A DNA stretch of 64,000 bases from Pantanalinema rosaneae (GTDB taxonomy: Bacteria; Cyanobacteriota; Cyanobacteriia; Leptolyngbyales; Leptolyngbyaceae), in contig NZ_JBLZFZ010000034.1 of assembly GCF_050753385.1 (NCBI RefSeq), positions 1 through 64,000 of the forward strand. The letters run 5' to 3'. Position numbers and translations under genes: made by a program. The stretch's first letter is position 1; the number at the start of each line of letters is the position of its first letter. Below the pieces are notes generated by a model. The model saw only the letters and a list, made by a program, of their open reading frames with translations, was not told where the DNA came from and ran no database searches. Below are positions 24,320-33,252 of this stretch, in pieces.

Positions 24320-25560
24320 GTAGTGTACTCAGCGTTGATTTTGACGTAGTCATAGCTGAGGTCACAGCCCCAGGCGACTCCCGACCCAGATCCAGACCCC
24401 ACACTGACGGAGATCAGCACCGTGTCATCCTTGAGGTAGGCTCCGGCAGCCTTGGCTTGCAAGTAAGCGTTAGCTGCCGAGCGATCGAAGGGTTGGGGCT
24501 GCCCATGATCCATCATCAGAAAATCGCCCAGTTTGATCTGTAAGTCATCCTGGTTAAACGCGACTCCCGCCCGTCCCGCCGCTCCGGCAATTCTGCCCCA
24601 GTTGGGGTCACGCCCAAAAATAGCTGACTTCGTGAGCGATGATCCCGCGATCGTTCGGGCAATTTGACGGGCAGAAGCATCATCATCCGTACCACTCACC
24701 CGCACTTCCACCAGACAAGTCGCCCCTTCCCCGTCCCGGGCGATCGCCTGCGCCAGGTAAATACAGACTTCTGTCAGCATCGCTTCTAATTTCTCGGCAT
24801 CGGCTCCCATCTCAGTAATGGCTGGAGTCCGAGATTCACCATTCGTTAAGGCTAGAACAGTATCGTTGGTACTGGTATCGCCATCCACGGTGATCTGGTT
24901 AAAACTGCGATCGACGGCTCGCCCTAACATTTCCTGCCATAAATGGGGTGAGACAGCCGCATCACAGGTAATAAAGGACAACATCGTTGCCATGTTGGGG
25001 TGAATCATCCCCGATCCTTTGGCAATTCCACCAATTCGCACCGGGCGATCGTGCAGCATCGTTTCCAGTGCGATCGTTTTGGGCACTAAATCGGTTGTAA
25101 TAATGGCTTGGGCAGCACTATCCGATCCGGTTGGGGATAGGGCATTCACCAGTTGCGGTAGAGCCGCTTTCAGGATATCCAGCTTAATCCGCTGTCCAAT
25201 TACCCCCGTGGACGCTAATAGGATCGCTTCCGGGGGCACACTCAGGATCTGGCTTAAGGACTGGGCAGACTCGATCGCATCCGCCATGCCAGCATCTCCG
25301 GTCGCCGCATTCGCCTGTCCGGCATTACACAAAATGGCACGGGCAGTGGTTTTGGCTTGCAACCGTTCCCGACAGTAATCCACGCAAGCCGCTCGCACCT
25401 GGCTGGTGGTAAAGACTCCCGCCGCGATCGCTTCTACATCGGAGATGATCAGCGCCAGATCGGGCAACCCGGAAGGCTTCAGTCCGGCTGTTATCCCTGC
25501 GGCTCGATACCCTTTGGGAGCGGTGACTCCTCCCGAAATCTCCTGCCAATCTGCGACCAT
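24316..25560 (-). CDS. argJ: Bifunctional ornithine acetyltransferase/N-acetylglutamate synthase
   Basis: Moves the acetyl group from N-acetylornithine to glutamate in cyclic arginine synthesis, and can also use acetyl-CoA. The protein is 414 residues. The self-cleavage site is visible in N-M-A-T-M-L-S-F, where the Thr after Ala becomes the nucleophile of the beta chain; K-G-S-G-M-I-H-P precedes it. The C-terminal G-R-D-P-N-W-G-R-I-A-G-A-A-G-R-A-G-V motif is intact. Arginine made here feeds cyanophycin synthesis (cphA in this window). Confidence 0.97.
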   Translation of the reverse strand: MVADWQEISGGVTAPKGYRAAGITAGLKPSGLPDLALIISDVEAIAAGVFTTSQVRAACVDYCRERLQAKTTARAILCNAGQANAATGDAGMADAIESAQSLSQILSVPPEAILLASTGVIGQRIKLDILKAALPQLVNALSPTGSDSAAQAIITTDLVPKTIALETMLHDRPVRIGGIAKGSGMIHPNMATMLSFITCDAAVSPHLWQEMLGRAVDRSFNQITVDGDTSTNDTVLALTNGESRTPAITEMGADAEKLEAMLTEVCIYLAQAIARDGEGATCLVEVRVSGTDDDASARQIARTIAGSSLTKSAIFGRDPNWGRIAGAAGRAGVAFNQDDLQIKLGDFLMMDHGQPQPFDRSAANAYLQAKAAGAYLKDDTVLISVSVGSGSGSGVAWGCDLSYDYVKINAEYTT

Positions 25561-25662
25561 ACTGCCTCCATGCGTTGCCCTATTCGAGAGGCGATTATAT
25601 CAGGGTTAGGGATGAGCCGTTGGTTAGGGCTGTGAGCAGTTCTGGGATTTTAATTAATCAAT

Positions 25663-25692
25663 AAAAAAGGGAGAGTCGCCAACGCGCCTCCC
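25663..25692 (-). terminator. Intrinsic terminator downstream of gatB
   Basis: Minus-strand GGGAG (25692-25688) pairs with CTCCC (25673-25669), with an inner CGC/GCG, followed by six U. It lies about 220 bases after the gatB stop and before the argJ promoter. Confidence 0.6.
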
Positions 25693-25740
25693 CCTATCAT
25701 CAGGGTGCATCTACTTACCATATTATGCCATTGAAGGGGT

Positions 25741-25771
25741 GGGGGGTGTCACCCCCCTTTTGTGTTTTTTT
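25741..25771 (+). terminator. Orphan plus-strand terminator
   Basis: GGGGGGT (25741-25747) pairs with ACCCCCC (25751-25757) and is followed by TTTTGTGTTTTTTT. Both flanking genes are on the minus strand, so this would end a plus-strand RNA that starts after about 25560, possibly a small RNA or an antisense transcript to gatB. Confidence 0.65.
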
Positions 25772-25915
25772 AGCAAAGCTGTTCGGCATGAATGATAAAC
25801 CTGAAGAAATAACGAGAGTCAGAAGCCCAGCAGTTACCCGAACTCCTAGCCTCTGACTCCAACATGCGACCCATGGTTCCCGTTGATCCCCAATCAATCC
25901 CAACGGCTGCCATGA

Positions 25916-27406
25916 TTAACCATTCAAGGTTTTTGCCAACAATTGATTCGTTAGCTTGGGATCTGCCCGTCCCCCTGTCTTCTTCATCACCTGACCGACG
26001 AAAAAGCCTAGCAATTTGGTTTTACCGCCCCGATAGAGTTCCAGTTCCTTAGGATTCTCGGCTAACACCTCCGCGATCGCCGCTTCTAGAGCGCTGGTAT
26101 CAGAAATTTGCCCCAGCCCATCGCGATCGACGATCGCTTGGGGTGAGCCACCTTTGGTCAGCAGTTCCGGCAGCATATCTTTAGCAATTTTGCTGCTGAT
26201 TGTGTTGTCTTCCAGCAAATTCACCAGTTCTGCTAAGGCCGTGGGCGACAATGGCAGGTCGGTAATCGTCAGGTTGGGGTGGCTATTTAAGTAGGCGCTG
26301 ATATCGCCCATAATCAAATTGACGGTGGTTTTGGCTGAAGCACCAGCCGCCAAGGCAGCTTCAAAGTATTCCGCAACGGCGCGATTATCGGTTAACACCC
26401 GCGCATCGTAGGCAGACAAGCCTAAGTCTTCCTCGTACCGATGGCGTTTCTGAGCAGGTAGTTCAGGTAACTGCGATCGCCATTCCTCTAATTGGGTAGG
26501 GCTAACTTCGATCGGTCCCAGGTCGGGTTCCGGAAAATAGCGATAATCGCTCGACCCTTCCTTCGATCTCATACTAATGGTGCGTTGCGACCCTTCTTCC
26601 CACAGGCGAGTTTCCTGATAAATCTTTTGCCCTGTTGCGATCGCCTCGATTTGCCGCTCAATTTCGTACTCGATCGCCCGTTGAATCGCGTTGAAGGAGT
26701 TCATATTTTTAATTTCGACCTTGGTGCCGAACTCCTTCTGCCCCACGGGACGCACCGAAATATTGACATCACACCGGAGAGAGCCTTCCTGCATATTGCC
26801 ATCACTCACCCCCAGGTAGCGCAAAATCCGCCGTAATTCCTGGGCATACTCTGCGGCTTCCTGCCCGGTGCGAATATCCGGTTCTGACACAATCTCTAGC
26901 AGGGGAACTCCGGCGCGGTTGTAGTCTACTAATGAATAGGTTGATCCCGCGAGGCGATCGCTGCCACCATGCACCAACTTGCCCGCATCCTCTTCCATGT
27001 GCAGGCGAGTGATACCAATCCGTTTCCGAGTCGCTGTTCCGGTTTCCTTATCGTAAAGCTCAATCTCTAAAAACCCATGTTCAGCGATGGGCAAATCGTA
27101 CTGCGAGATCTGATAATTCTTAGGCAGGTCAGGGTAGAAGTACTGTTTGCGATCGAATTTACTATAGGCAGCAATTTGGCAGTTCAGGGCTAACCCAGTT
27201 TTCACCGCCGACTCTAACACCTTCTGATTCAATACAGGCAGCACTCCCGGCATCCCCATACACACCGGGTCGATCAGCGTGTTCGGAGGCTCACCAAATT
27301 TGGTGGAACTGGTCGAAAAGATCTTAGTCTCAGTATTGAGTTGGCAATGGGTTTCTAACCCGATGACTGCTTCGTACTGGGTTTTGGCTGGAGCAGAAGT
27401 CGTCAT
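25916..27406 (-). CDS. gatB: Aspartyl/glutamyl-tRNA amidotransferase subunit B
   Basis: Part of GatCAB, which converts mischarged Glu-tRNA-Gln to Gln-tRNA-Gln (and Asp-tRNA-Asn to Asn-tRNA-Asn); cyanobacteria lack glutaminyl-tRNA synthetase. The protein is 496 residues from ATG 27406 (M-T-T-S-A-P-A-K), chosen over 27430. Family motifs are E-A-V-I-G-L-E-T-H-C-Q-L, Y-F-Y-P-D-L-P-K-N-Y-Q-I-S-Q-Y-D, L-V-D-Y-N-R-A-G-V-P-L-L-E-I-V and D-Y-R-Y-F-P-E-P-D-L. The C-terminal YqeY-like tail domain is complete. Confidence 0.97.
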   Translation of the reverse strand: MTTSAPAKTQYEAVIGLETHCQLNTETKIFSTSSTKFGEPPNTLIDPVCMGMPGVLPVLNQKVLESAVKTGLALNCQIAAYSKFDRKQYFYPDLPKNYQISQYDLPIAEHGFLEIELYDKETGTATRKRIGITRLHMEEDAGKLVHGGSDRLAGSTYSLVDYNRAGVPLLEIVSEPDIRTGQEAAEYAQELRRILRYLGVSDGNMQEGSLRCDVNISVRPVGQKEFGTKVEIKNMNSFNAIQRAIEYEIERQIEAIATGQKIYQETRLWEEGSQRTISMRSKEGSSDYRYFPEPDLGPIEVSPTQLEEWRSQLPELPAQKRHRYEEDLGLSAYDARVLTDNRAVAEYFEAALAAGASAKTTVNLIMGDISAYLNSHPNLTITDLPLSPTALAELVNLLEDNTISSKIAKDMLPELLTKGGSPQAIVDRDGLGQISDTSALEAAIAEVLAENPKELELYRGGKTKLLGFFVGQVMKKTGGRADPKLTNQLLAKTLNG

Positions 27407-27520
27407 GAACCGCCTTTCTAATTGCAACAATAGACCCTATTTTAGCGTTTCAGATCACCTACCGACTGAACGATCGCGGGCGGCGGCACTGGCTTGCCGA
27501 CATTCCAACTGCCCACAGGG

Positions 27521-30500
27521 CTACTTCCAGTCTGAGGACGGGCAAGCATTCGGTGGCAATCTCAAATAACGCAGGCATTCTTCGGGGCGGAGAGGACGCA
27601 GCGTGCGATCGTGAGCTAGCTTTAGCAGTCCATTCCAGGTAGCCGCCCATACCTGAACTGTGCCAGTGCTATTCAGTGTCACCACCATCTGCCCATCCGG
27701 ACTGAAGAAAGCCCGTTGTAACGGATCGAGCTGATTTCCAGCTTCGACTGGACGTAATAACGCCCGCTCCGTTCCAGTATCGGCATCCCATAAGCGAGCC
27801 GTACCATCTGTACTCGCTGTCACGAGCATTTTGCCATCGGGACTAAACTCAGCATCAAGCACTGCCCCACGATGCCCTGCCAGAATCACCCGTAACGCAC
27901 CCGTATGCGGATCAAAGATCTTTGCCGTACCATCCAGTCCAGCCGTCACCACCCGCTGACCATCCGGACTGAAATGCCCACTCATTACAGCGGTTGGCTG
28001 CGTTAGCGTCATGGTCGATTGCCCCGAGGCTAAGTCCCAAATCCGCACAGTGCCATCCTGACTCGCACTAATCACCTGCCGACCATCTGGGCTAAATTGT
28101 GCATCGCCGATCGTGCCTTGATGCCCTTGCAAACTCTGCAACCGCTTTCCCGATTGCACATCCCACAGTTGAATTGTGCGATCGTTTTCAATCCCCAAAA
28201 TCACCCGTTGATCTGGACTGAATACCAGCTGCTGAACCCGGTTCGTCGCCGCACCAGAGGCTTCTAGAATCCGTGTTGACACCTCGGTTGGCTGAGGTTG
28301 ATCCGGGCGAGGCTGCCAGATCTTTACCTGACCCACACTATCCGCCGTTGCCACCAACTGCCCATCCGCACTCAACGCCACACTCATTAATGTATTCCCC
28401 GATGGTGGGAAAAACGAGGCAACATCCAGCAACGCTGCCCCACCAGCATGGGCAATTTGAACGACCTCGCGATCGCGAACAGTAGCCCCGTTAGCCGCAA
28501 TCTTAGACGTTCCAAGTTGTTGCCGGTTCATACCCACAGACTCTACAGGATTAGTCCGTTGACTGGATAGCCGACTCCCATCCGCGAATAGAGGACTGGG
28601 GCTGCCATTCCAGGGCTGCAACCAGTTCAGTCCCAACGGTAAACGTGACGCTGGGGTCGCCTCTACGGGTGGTCGCGAGTCGGAACTTGATCCTCTCCAT
28701 TGGCTCAGGTGCCAATGATGTAACGTTCCATGCATGCCAACCGTCACCAGGGCATTCGCCAGGGGATGAGTCGCCGGAGCCGGTGTAGAACTCCCTTGAA
28801 TCGCTGCGGCCGCTGCACTCAGCATAGAATCAGGTGTAGTCGCTGGAGACTTCAGGAAAGTGACCCACCGAATCACTTCATGCGGCAACGTAAACGAGGG
28901 TAACTCGCCACCCATATCCGCCGCCCATAGCCGCACAGAACCATCGGCACTGGCGGTCGCGACTAAAGAACCATTGCTATCAAATTGCACCGATCGAATA
29001 CTCCCAGTGTGCTCCCATAAACTGCCAACACTACGCTGGGTTCGCACATCCCAGAGGTAGGTGACATAACTGAGGCGGTTATCTACCCGCCGTACCTGCG
29101 TTGTGCTGAGACGTTGACTATTGGGACTGAACGCGATCGCCACCGGCTCTTGGCTGCGTTGCCCACTGCCTCCTACTCCCTGAATACTAAATAGCTGCCC
29201 CTTGGGAAAATGCCACAGCCACACTCGTTGGGTAACATCTGAGATCGCGAAATATTGCCCATTCGGACTCAAGCAGATTTGTGCGATCGCAGCCATACCA
29301 GGATTCAACGTTTGCTGCACTTTGCCAGTTGCCACATCCCACGCGCGAATCGTGCCATCCTGGGTACCCGTCACCACTACTTGAGCAGTAGCATCAAATG
29401 TTGCACTGGTCACGCCCCCCGCATGACGCAACAGTTGTTTGGTCTGTTTAGTTGCGACCTGCCACACTTGCACAGTATTGCCGCTGATCGCCAGCAATTG
29501 CTGACCATCCGAACTAAAACTCAACCCAGTCGCTGGAGTTGTTTGAATAAACCGAGCTTGCAGTTTGCCGGTGTCTGCCTGCCAAACCTGAATGGTGCGA
29601 TCGGCGCTGGCGGCGGCAATCCAATTGCCATTTACCGCCAAATGGGTCACGGGTTGCCGAAATCCCCCAAGTTGTAGTAATCGCGCTCCCGACTCAACTG
29701 ACCACACCTGCACCTGATTCCTGGTCTGAGCAGAGGCAACGAGCCGCTGCTGATCGCCGGTAAAGGCGATCGTGGTAATGGGTGGCTGGGCGACTCCTTC
29801 TCGTTCCTCATCCCAGGACAACACTCGCTCCACGGTTGGTGAGGCGATCGACCAGAAGCGAATCGTGCCATCGTCTCCAGCCGTGGCTAACCGATGATGA
29901 TTATCAGCAAAAATCACCTGCGATACCGCCCCCTGGTGTCCCCGCAGATCGGCTTGAAGCCGTAATTTTTGCAAGGCCGCCCGCAGACTGGCTTCGGCTT
30001 CATAGGTTTGTCCCTGTTGAGCCGCTAACCGACTGATTAACAGGGCAGTGGCAGGATCGCTATTCGTCTCCTGAAGCGTAGATTGGGCGATCGCCGCCCA
30101 CTGACGAGAGGTAGCCACCTGAAGCTGATAGTCCTTCTCTGCCTGACTCCGCATGGCTGTCCAATACTGAATACAGGTAACTGCCAATGCCACCAACAGC
30201 GTACAGGGCACAGCCACCTGTAACAGCCGCAACTCCCGCCGGGCCTGATGATGCTCCTCCTGACTAACGGCAATATAGCGCTGGGCTAAGGCAGATAAAT
30301 CATCCGCATAGGTATCGAGAAAGTCGGCAGCATTCAACAGCCGATTGCCCCGCAGCAAATATTCCGCCGCTCGCGGTTGCCCAGCACTATCCCACTCCCG
30401 CGCCGCCCGTTCAATGCCCCGTTGTCGCCGCAGCATTTCCCGGTTTTCATCCAACCAGGAGCGCAATAATGTCCAGTTACGGATCAGCGCTTCGTGAGCA

Positions 30501-32599
30501 ATATCCACTGTTTCCTGCCCACCGACACCCGGTGAAGCATAAAATACCTCCAAATCAGGTAGGTAGGCGAGCCGAGCAATACTGTGGTTAGACCCCTGGT
30601 TCAGGGTAGTGTGATGCTTGGGCAGCGATCGCTCTAGATCCTGAGCGGACTGAGGCGACTTGCTTTTGACCATCTGTGCCAAGCGGAGTGCCGTAGAAAC
30701 ATTGGCAAAGCGCTGATCTAGACATTCCTGATGCCGACTGGTGGTTGGCACCTGATTGGTCACGACCAGTTTTGCGGCTACCAGTTTCTCTAGCACTCGA
30801 TCGACCAGATCGATCGACAACCGGGAACCCACCAACTCAGATTTGAGGATGCGCCGCCGGGTATCTTCCGTCCCTTCTCCCAATTGGGTCAGGGCAATGA
30901 AAATGCGTTTTGCCACCTGCTGTTCTTCGGGAGTCAGGCTATAAAACACTTCATCGGCACGTTTTTGCAGCGTCCCCCGCACTCCGCCCAGTTCTGTGTA
31001 GGCATTTAAAGTCAGGCGGCTGGCTCCACCCGATGGATCAATTTGGCGGTGATACCACAATTCCAGCAGGGTATATTGCAGTAACGGCAGTTCTCCGGGT
31101 GACCCAGCGACATCCAGCAGTATGTTATATACCAGATTCGGTTCACAGACTAGACCAACTTTCTCCGCCGGTTTGGTAATTGACGCTTTGATCTGCTCAT
31201 AGGTCAGTGGAGTCACCATGACCAGAAATTGCTCGATCTGCTCCGCCAAGCCGTTATACAGGGAACATTTACTAAAAAAGTCTGCCCGCAGCACAATCAC
31301 AATACTGAGGCGATCGCCCACCTCCCGTAACGCGGTTGTTAAACAATTAAAAAACCGATGGCGATCGCGCTCAGCATGGGGACTCTGGCAGAGGGTAAAC
31401 ACTTCCTCAAATTGGTCAATGATTAATACCAGGCGAGAATGCTTACTGGGATTGGACATCAAACTGGCACGCACCAGTTGGGATAAGCCTGTCCCCCCCT
31501 CTTGCAGAAAAATTTCTGCCCGCCGTAGTTGTTCTGCCCGATCGACCGCCGCCGCCGTGGGATTAATGAAGGCATTCGCCAAACTTTTGAGCGGTTGTTC
31601 GGTGGGTGTGATCAGTTTAATTTGCCAATCACTACTGCCCGATAGGCGCTGTCCTCGGCGTAATTTGTGTACCAGACCTGCCCGTACCAGCGAAGACTTG
31701 CCACTGCCCGATGCCCCCACCACCGCCAGAAAGTTGCCTGTCTTTAATTTATCGATCAACTGATCCGTCAGTTCTTCCCGACCAAAGAAGTAATCGGCAT
31801 GGTGTTCATCAAAAAATTCCAAGCCGCGATAGGGACAGATCTCCTGAGACAGGCTGGTTTGCAAAACGGTTTCTGCACTCTGACAACGGGTGAGGATGAT
31901 TTCGCTACCGGAGTTTTCAAACAAGGGTTGTTGCACTTCCCCTTTCAGGGCACTACTAACCCAATCGGTCAAGGCGTAGTTACTGACTATGCCATTGGCT
32001 AACCGACGTGGGTCCAGTCCATTAATCAGCGCCTGGGTGAACACACTGTAGTTGCCAGCGATCGACTCATAGGCCGATTCATATTCCCGTGAGGCCGCCA
32101 TAAACAGGCGATCGGTGCCCGATTTTGCCCCCGGATCTGCCTCCAGGAAATTGAGAATTTCACCGCTATGGCAGCAGTCCAACAAAATAATCCGTTGCCG
32201 CACTGGACTTTCTTGCAAGAGGCGGCGTAGCCAGAACAGCGATAAGCCATAGAAATGGGCTTGGGGATTGACTTCGCTGGTAGCTAGAAACCCTTCCCGA
32301 ATACCCGCTTCTTTTTGCAAGCCATGCCCCGAAAAGTAGAACAGGGCAGTATGGGGAATATTGTTACCCTTAGGTTTAAACAGTTGAACCAGAGCCGCTT
32401 CCAGTGGTGCCAGAGTCACCGGAGTTTTCATCCCCACCTGGAGATGCCCTTCTTTCACCATTTCTGGTAAGCGGGTGACCCGAAAATCACCATAGGACTC
32501 AAGCTGTTGCGCGATCGCCTCGGCATCTTGAGCTGGGGCCCCCAGACTAGGCAGATGTTGATAGGAACTAATTCCAACAACCAGAGCATCCCGTGACAT
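27521..32599 (-). CDS. Orthocaspase-nSTAND ATPase-WD40 protein
   Basis: A 1692-residue protein. Residues 1-240 are a peptidase C14 (caspase-like) domain with an intact dyad: H92 in F-Y-F-S-G-H-G and C143 in L-L-D-C-C-H-S-G. Residues 255-770 are a novel-STAND NTPase with Walker A G-A-S-G-S-G-K-S-S (295-303) and Walker B L-V-L-I-I-D-Q-F-E-E-V-F. One hydrophobic helix (about 787-808) could anchor it. From about 880 to the end run roughly 14 WD40 repeats (S-P-D-G-Q, L-W-D units), interrupted near 1290-1420 by a Pro/Ser-rich insert. Orthocaspases cleave after Arg or Lys and are linked to stress responses and programmed cell death. WD40-STAND proteins are ligand-sensing switches, so this looks like a sensor-controlled protease. 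A good AGGAG precedes the ATG. It stands alone. Confidence 0.92.
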   Translation of the reverse strand: MSRDALVVGISSYQHLPSLGAPAQDAEAIAQQLESYGDFRVTRLPEMVKEGHLQVGMKTPVTLAPLEAALVQLFKPKGNNIPHTALFYFSGHGLQKEAGIREGFLATSEVNPQAHFYGLSLFWLRRLLQESPVRQRIILLDCCHSGEILNFLEADPGAKSGTDRLFMAASREYESAYESIAGNYSVFTQALINGLDPRRLANGIVSNYALTDWVSSALKGEVQQPLFENSGSEIILTRCQSAETVLQTSLSQEICPYRGLEFFDEHHADYFFGREELTDQLIDKLKTGNFLAVVGASGSGKSSLVRAGLVHKLRRGQRLSGSSDWQIKLITPTEQPLKSLANAFINPTAAAVDRAEQLRRAEIFLQEGGTGLSQLVRASLMSNPSKHSRLVLIIDQFEEVFTLCQSPHAERDRHRFFNCLTTALREVGDRLSIVIVLRADFFSKCSLYNGLAEQIEQFLVMVTPLTYEQIKASITKPAEKVGLVCEPNLVYNILLDVAGSPGELPLLQYTLLELWYHRQIDPSGGASRLTLNAYTELGGVRGTLQKRADEVFYSLTPEEQQVAKRIFIALTQLGEGTEDTRRRILKSELVGSRLSIDLVDRVLEKLVAAKLVVTNQVPTTSRHQECLDQRFANVSTALRLAQMVKSKSPQSAQDLERSLPKHHTTLNQGSNHSIARLAYLPDLEVFYASPGVGGQETVDIAHEALIRNWTLLRSWLDENREMLRRQRGIERAAREWDSAGQPRAAEYLLRGNRLLNAADFLDTYADDLSALAQRYIAVSQEEHHQARRELRLLQVAVPCTLLVALAVTCIQYWTAMRSQAEKDYQLQVATSRQWAAIAQSTLQETNSDPATALLISRLAAQQGQTYEAEASLRAALQKLRLQADLRGHQGAVSQVIFADNHHRLATAGDDGTIRFWSIASPTVERVLSWDEEREGVAQPPITTIAFTGDQQRLVASAQTRNQVQVWSVESGARLLQLGGFRQPVTHLAVNGNWIAAASADRTIQVWQADTGKLQARFIQTTPATGLSFSSDGQQLLAISGNTVQVWQVATKQTKQLLRHAGGVTSATFDATAQVVVTGTQDGTIRAWDVATGKVQQTLNPGMAAIAQICLSPNGQYFAISDVTQRVWLWHFPKGQLFSIQGVGGSGQRSQEPVAIAFSPNSQRLSTTQVRRVDNRLSYVTYLWDVRTQRSVGSLWEHTGSIRSVQFDSNGSLVATASADGSVRLWAADMGGELPSFTLPHEVIRWVTFLKSPATTPDSMLSAAAAAIQGSSTPAPATHPLANALVTVGMHGTLHHWHLSQWRGSSSDSRPPVEATPASRLPLGLNWLQPWNGSPSPLFADGSRLSSQRTNPVESVGMNRQQLGTSKIAANGATVRDREVVQIAHAGGAALLDVASFFPPSGNTLMSVALSADGQLVATADSVGQVKIWQPRPDQPQPTEVSTRILEASGAATNRVQQLVFSPDQRVILGIENDRTIQLWDVQSGKRLQSLQGHQGTIGDAQFSPDGRQVISASQDGTVRIWDLASGQSTMTLTQPTAVMSGHFSPDGQRVVTAGLDGTAKIFDPHTGALRVILAGHRGAVLDAEFSPDGKMLVTASTDGTARLWDADTGTERALLRPVEAGNQLDPLQRAFFSPDGQMVVTLNSTGTVQVWAATWNGLLKLAHDRTLRPLRPEECLRYLRLPPNACPSSDWK

Positions 32600-33252
32600 T
32601 GTGTGTTTCTCCTATAACCGCACCTAAATGCAGTAATCAAACTCCCGAAAGTTGCCCAAAATGAATCGAATTGTTAGTTGAGGGAACACATCGAAATGCC
32701 AGGTATCAGCAACAAGTTATCTAGATAGATTTACTGAGTTAGTGAATCGATATTTTTTTGTTGTCTAGTACCAACTTAATTAAAATCAATGTTGTTGTAA
32801 AAGGGGGTAAGACCCCCACGTGGTCTAGTTTCGGCAATTCCTAATCAAGAGTTCAAAAAAATACTCTTTTTGCGAAAAAACCGAGCGAAGGGAATCTATC
32901 ATTGGGAAAAATCAGAGAAATCTCGCTAAAAATACTCACCGTTTTGATAAACGATTGACTTAACAATCGAAAATCTACGGATAAACAGTGCTTTTAGCAT
33001 AAAATCCAAACAAAGTTTTCGTAGAAGTACGGAGTCAATTCAGACACACCGATTTAGCGGCTCCTGTCAATGGCTAGGTTCAACTAACTTCCAATTTAGT
33101 CACTCTCCACATACAAAGTGATCTATTATTATTATTATTAAGTGTATTAATCAATGGCTGTCAGACATTAAAAAACATGGACTGGAGCGATCGCAGTTAA
33201 ATTTTGGCGGTAGGGTGATTTCACGCCGTATTGGGTTAGTGCCGCCGGAAGC
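32600..33252. other. AT-rich intergenic region
   Basis: About 650 bases between the divergent orthocaspase and metalloprotease genes. It contains a short hairpin GGGGGT-AAG-ACCCCC (32803-32817), followed on the minus strand by TTTT, and a TTA/ATT microsatellite (33123-33140). No gene, operator or RNA is seen with confidence. Confidence 0.55.
33123..33140. repeat. ATT trinucleotide microsatellite
   Basis: Five to six consecutive TAT/TTA units lie 110 bases upstream of the metalloprotease start. Such a short tandem repeat could vary in length and alter promoter spacing, which is speculative. Confidence 0.7.

Larger units (their letters stand above)
25561..25915. other. Intergenic region between argJ and gatB
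   Basis: About 355 bases. It contains the gatB terminator (25663-25692, minus strand) and an unassigned plus-strand terminator (25741-25771). The frame at 25715-25903 on the minus strand runs through both structures and has no coding character. No gene is called. Confidence 0.6.

Noticed and set aside
25715..25903. 62-residue minus-strand frame between argJ and gatB
   Set aside because: It runs through the GGGGGGT terminator hairpin, and its sequence shows no protein-like conservation.
32803..32817. Attenuator in the orthocaspase leader
   Set aside because: The 6-bp hairpin with TTTT has no leader peptide or competing stem, so there is no evidence for regulation.
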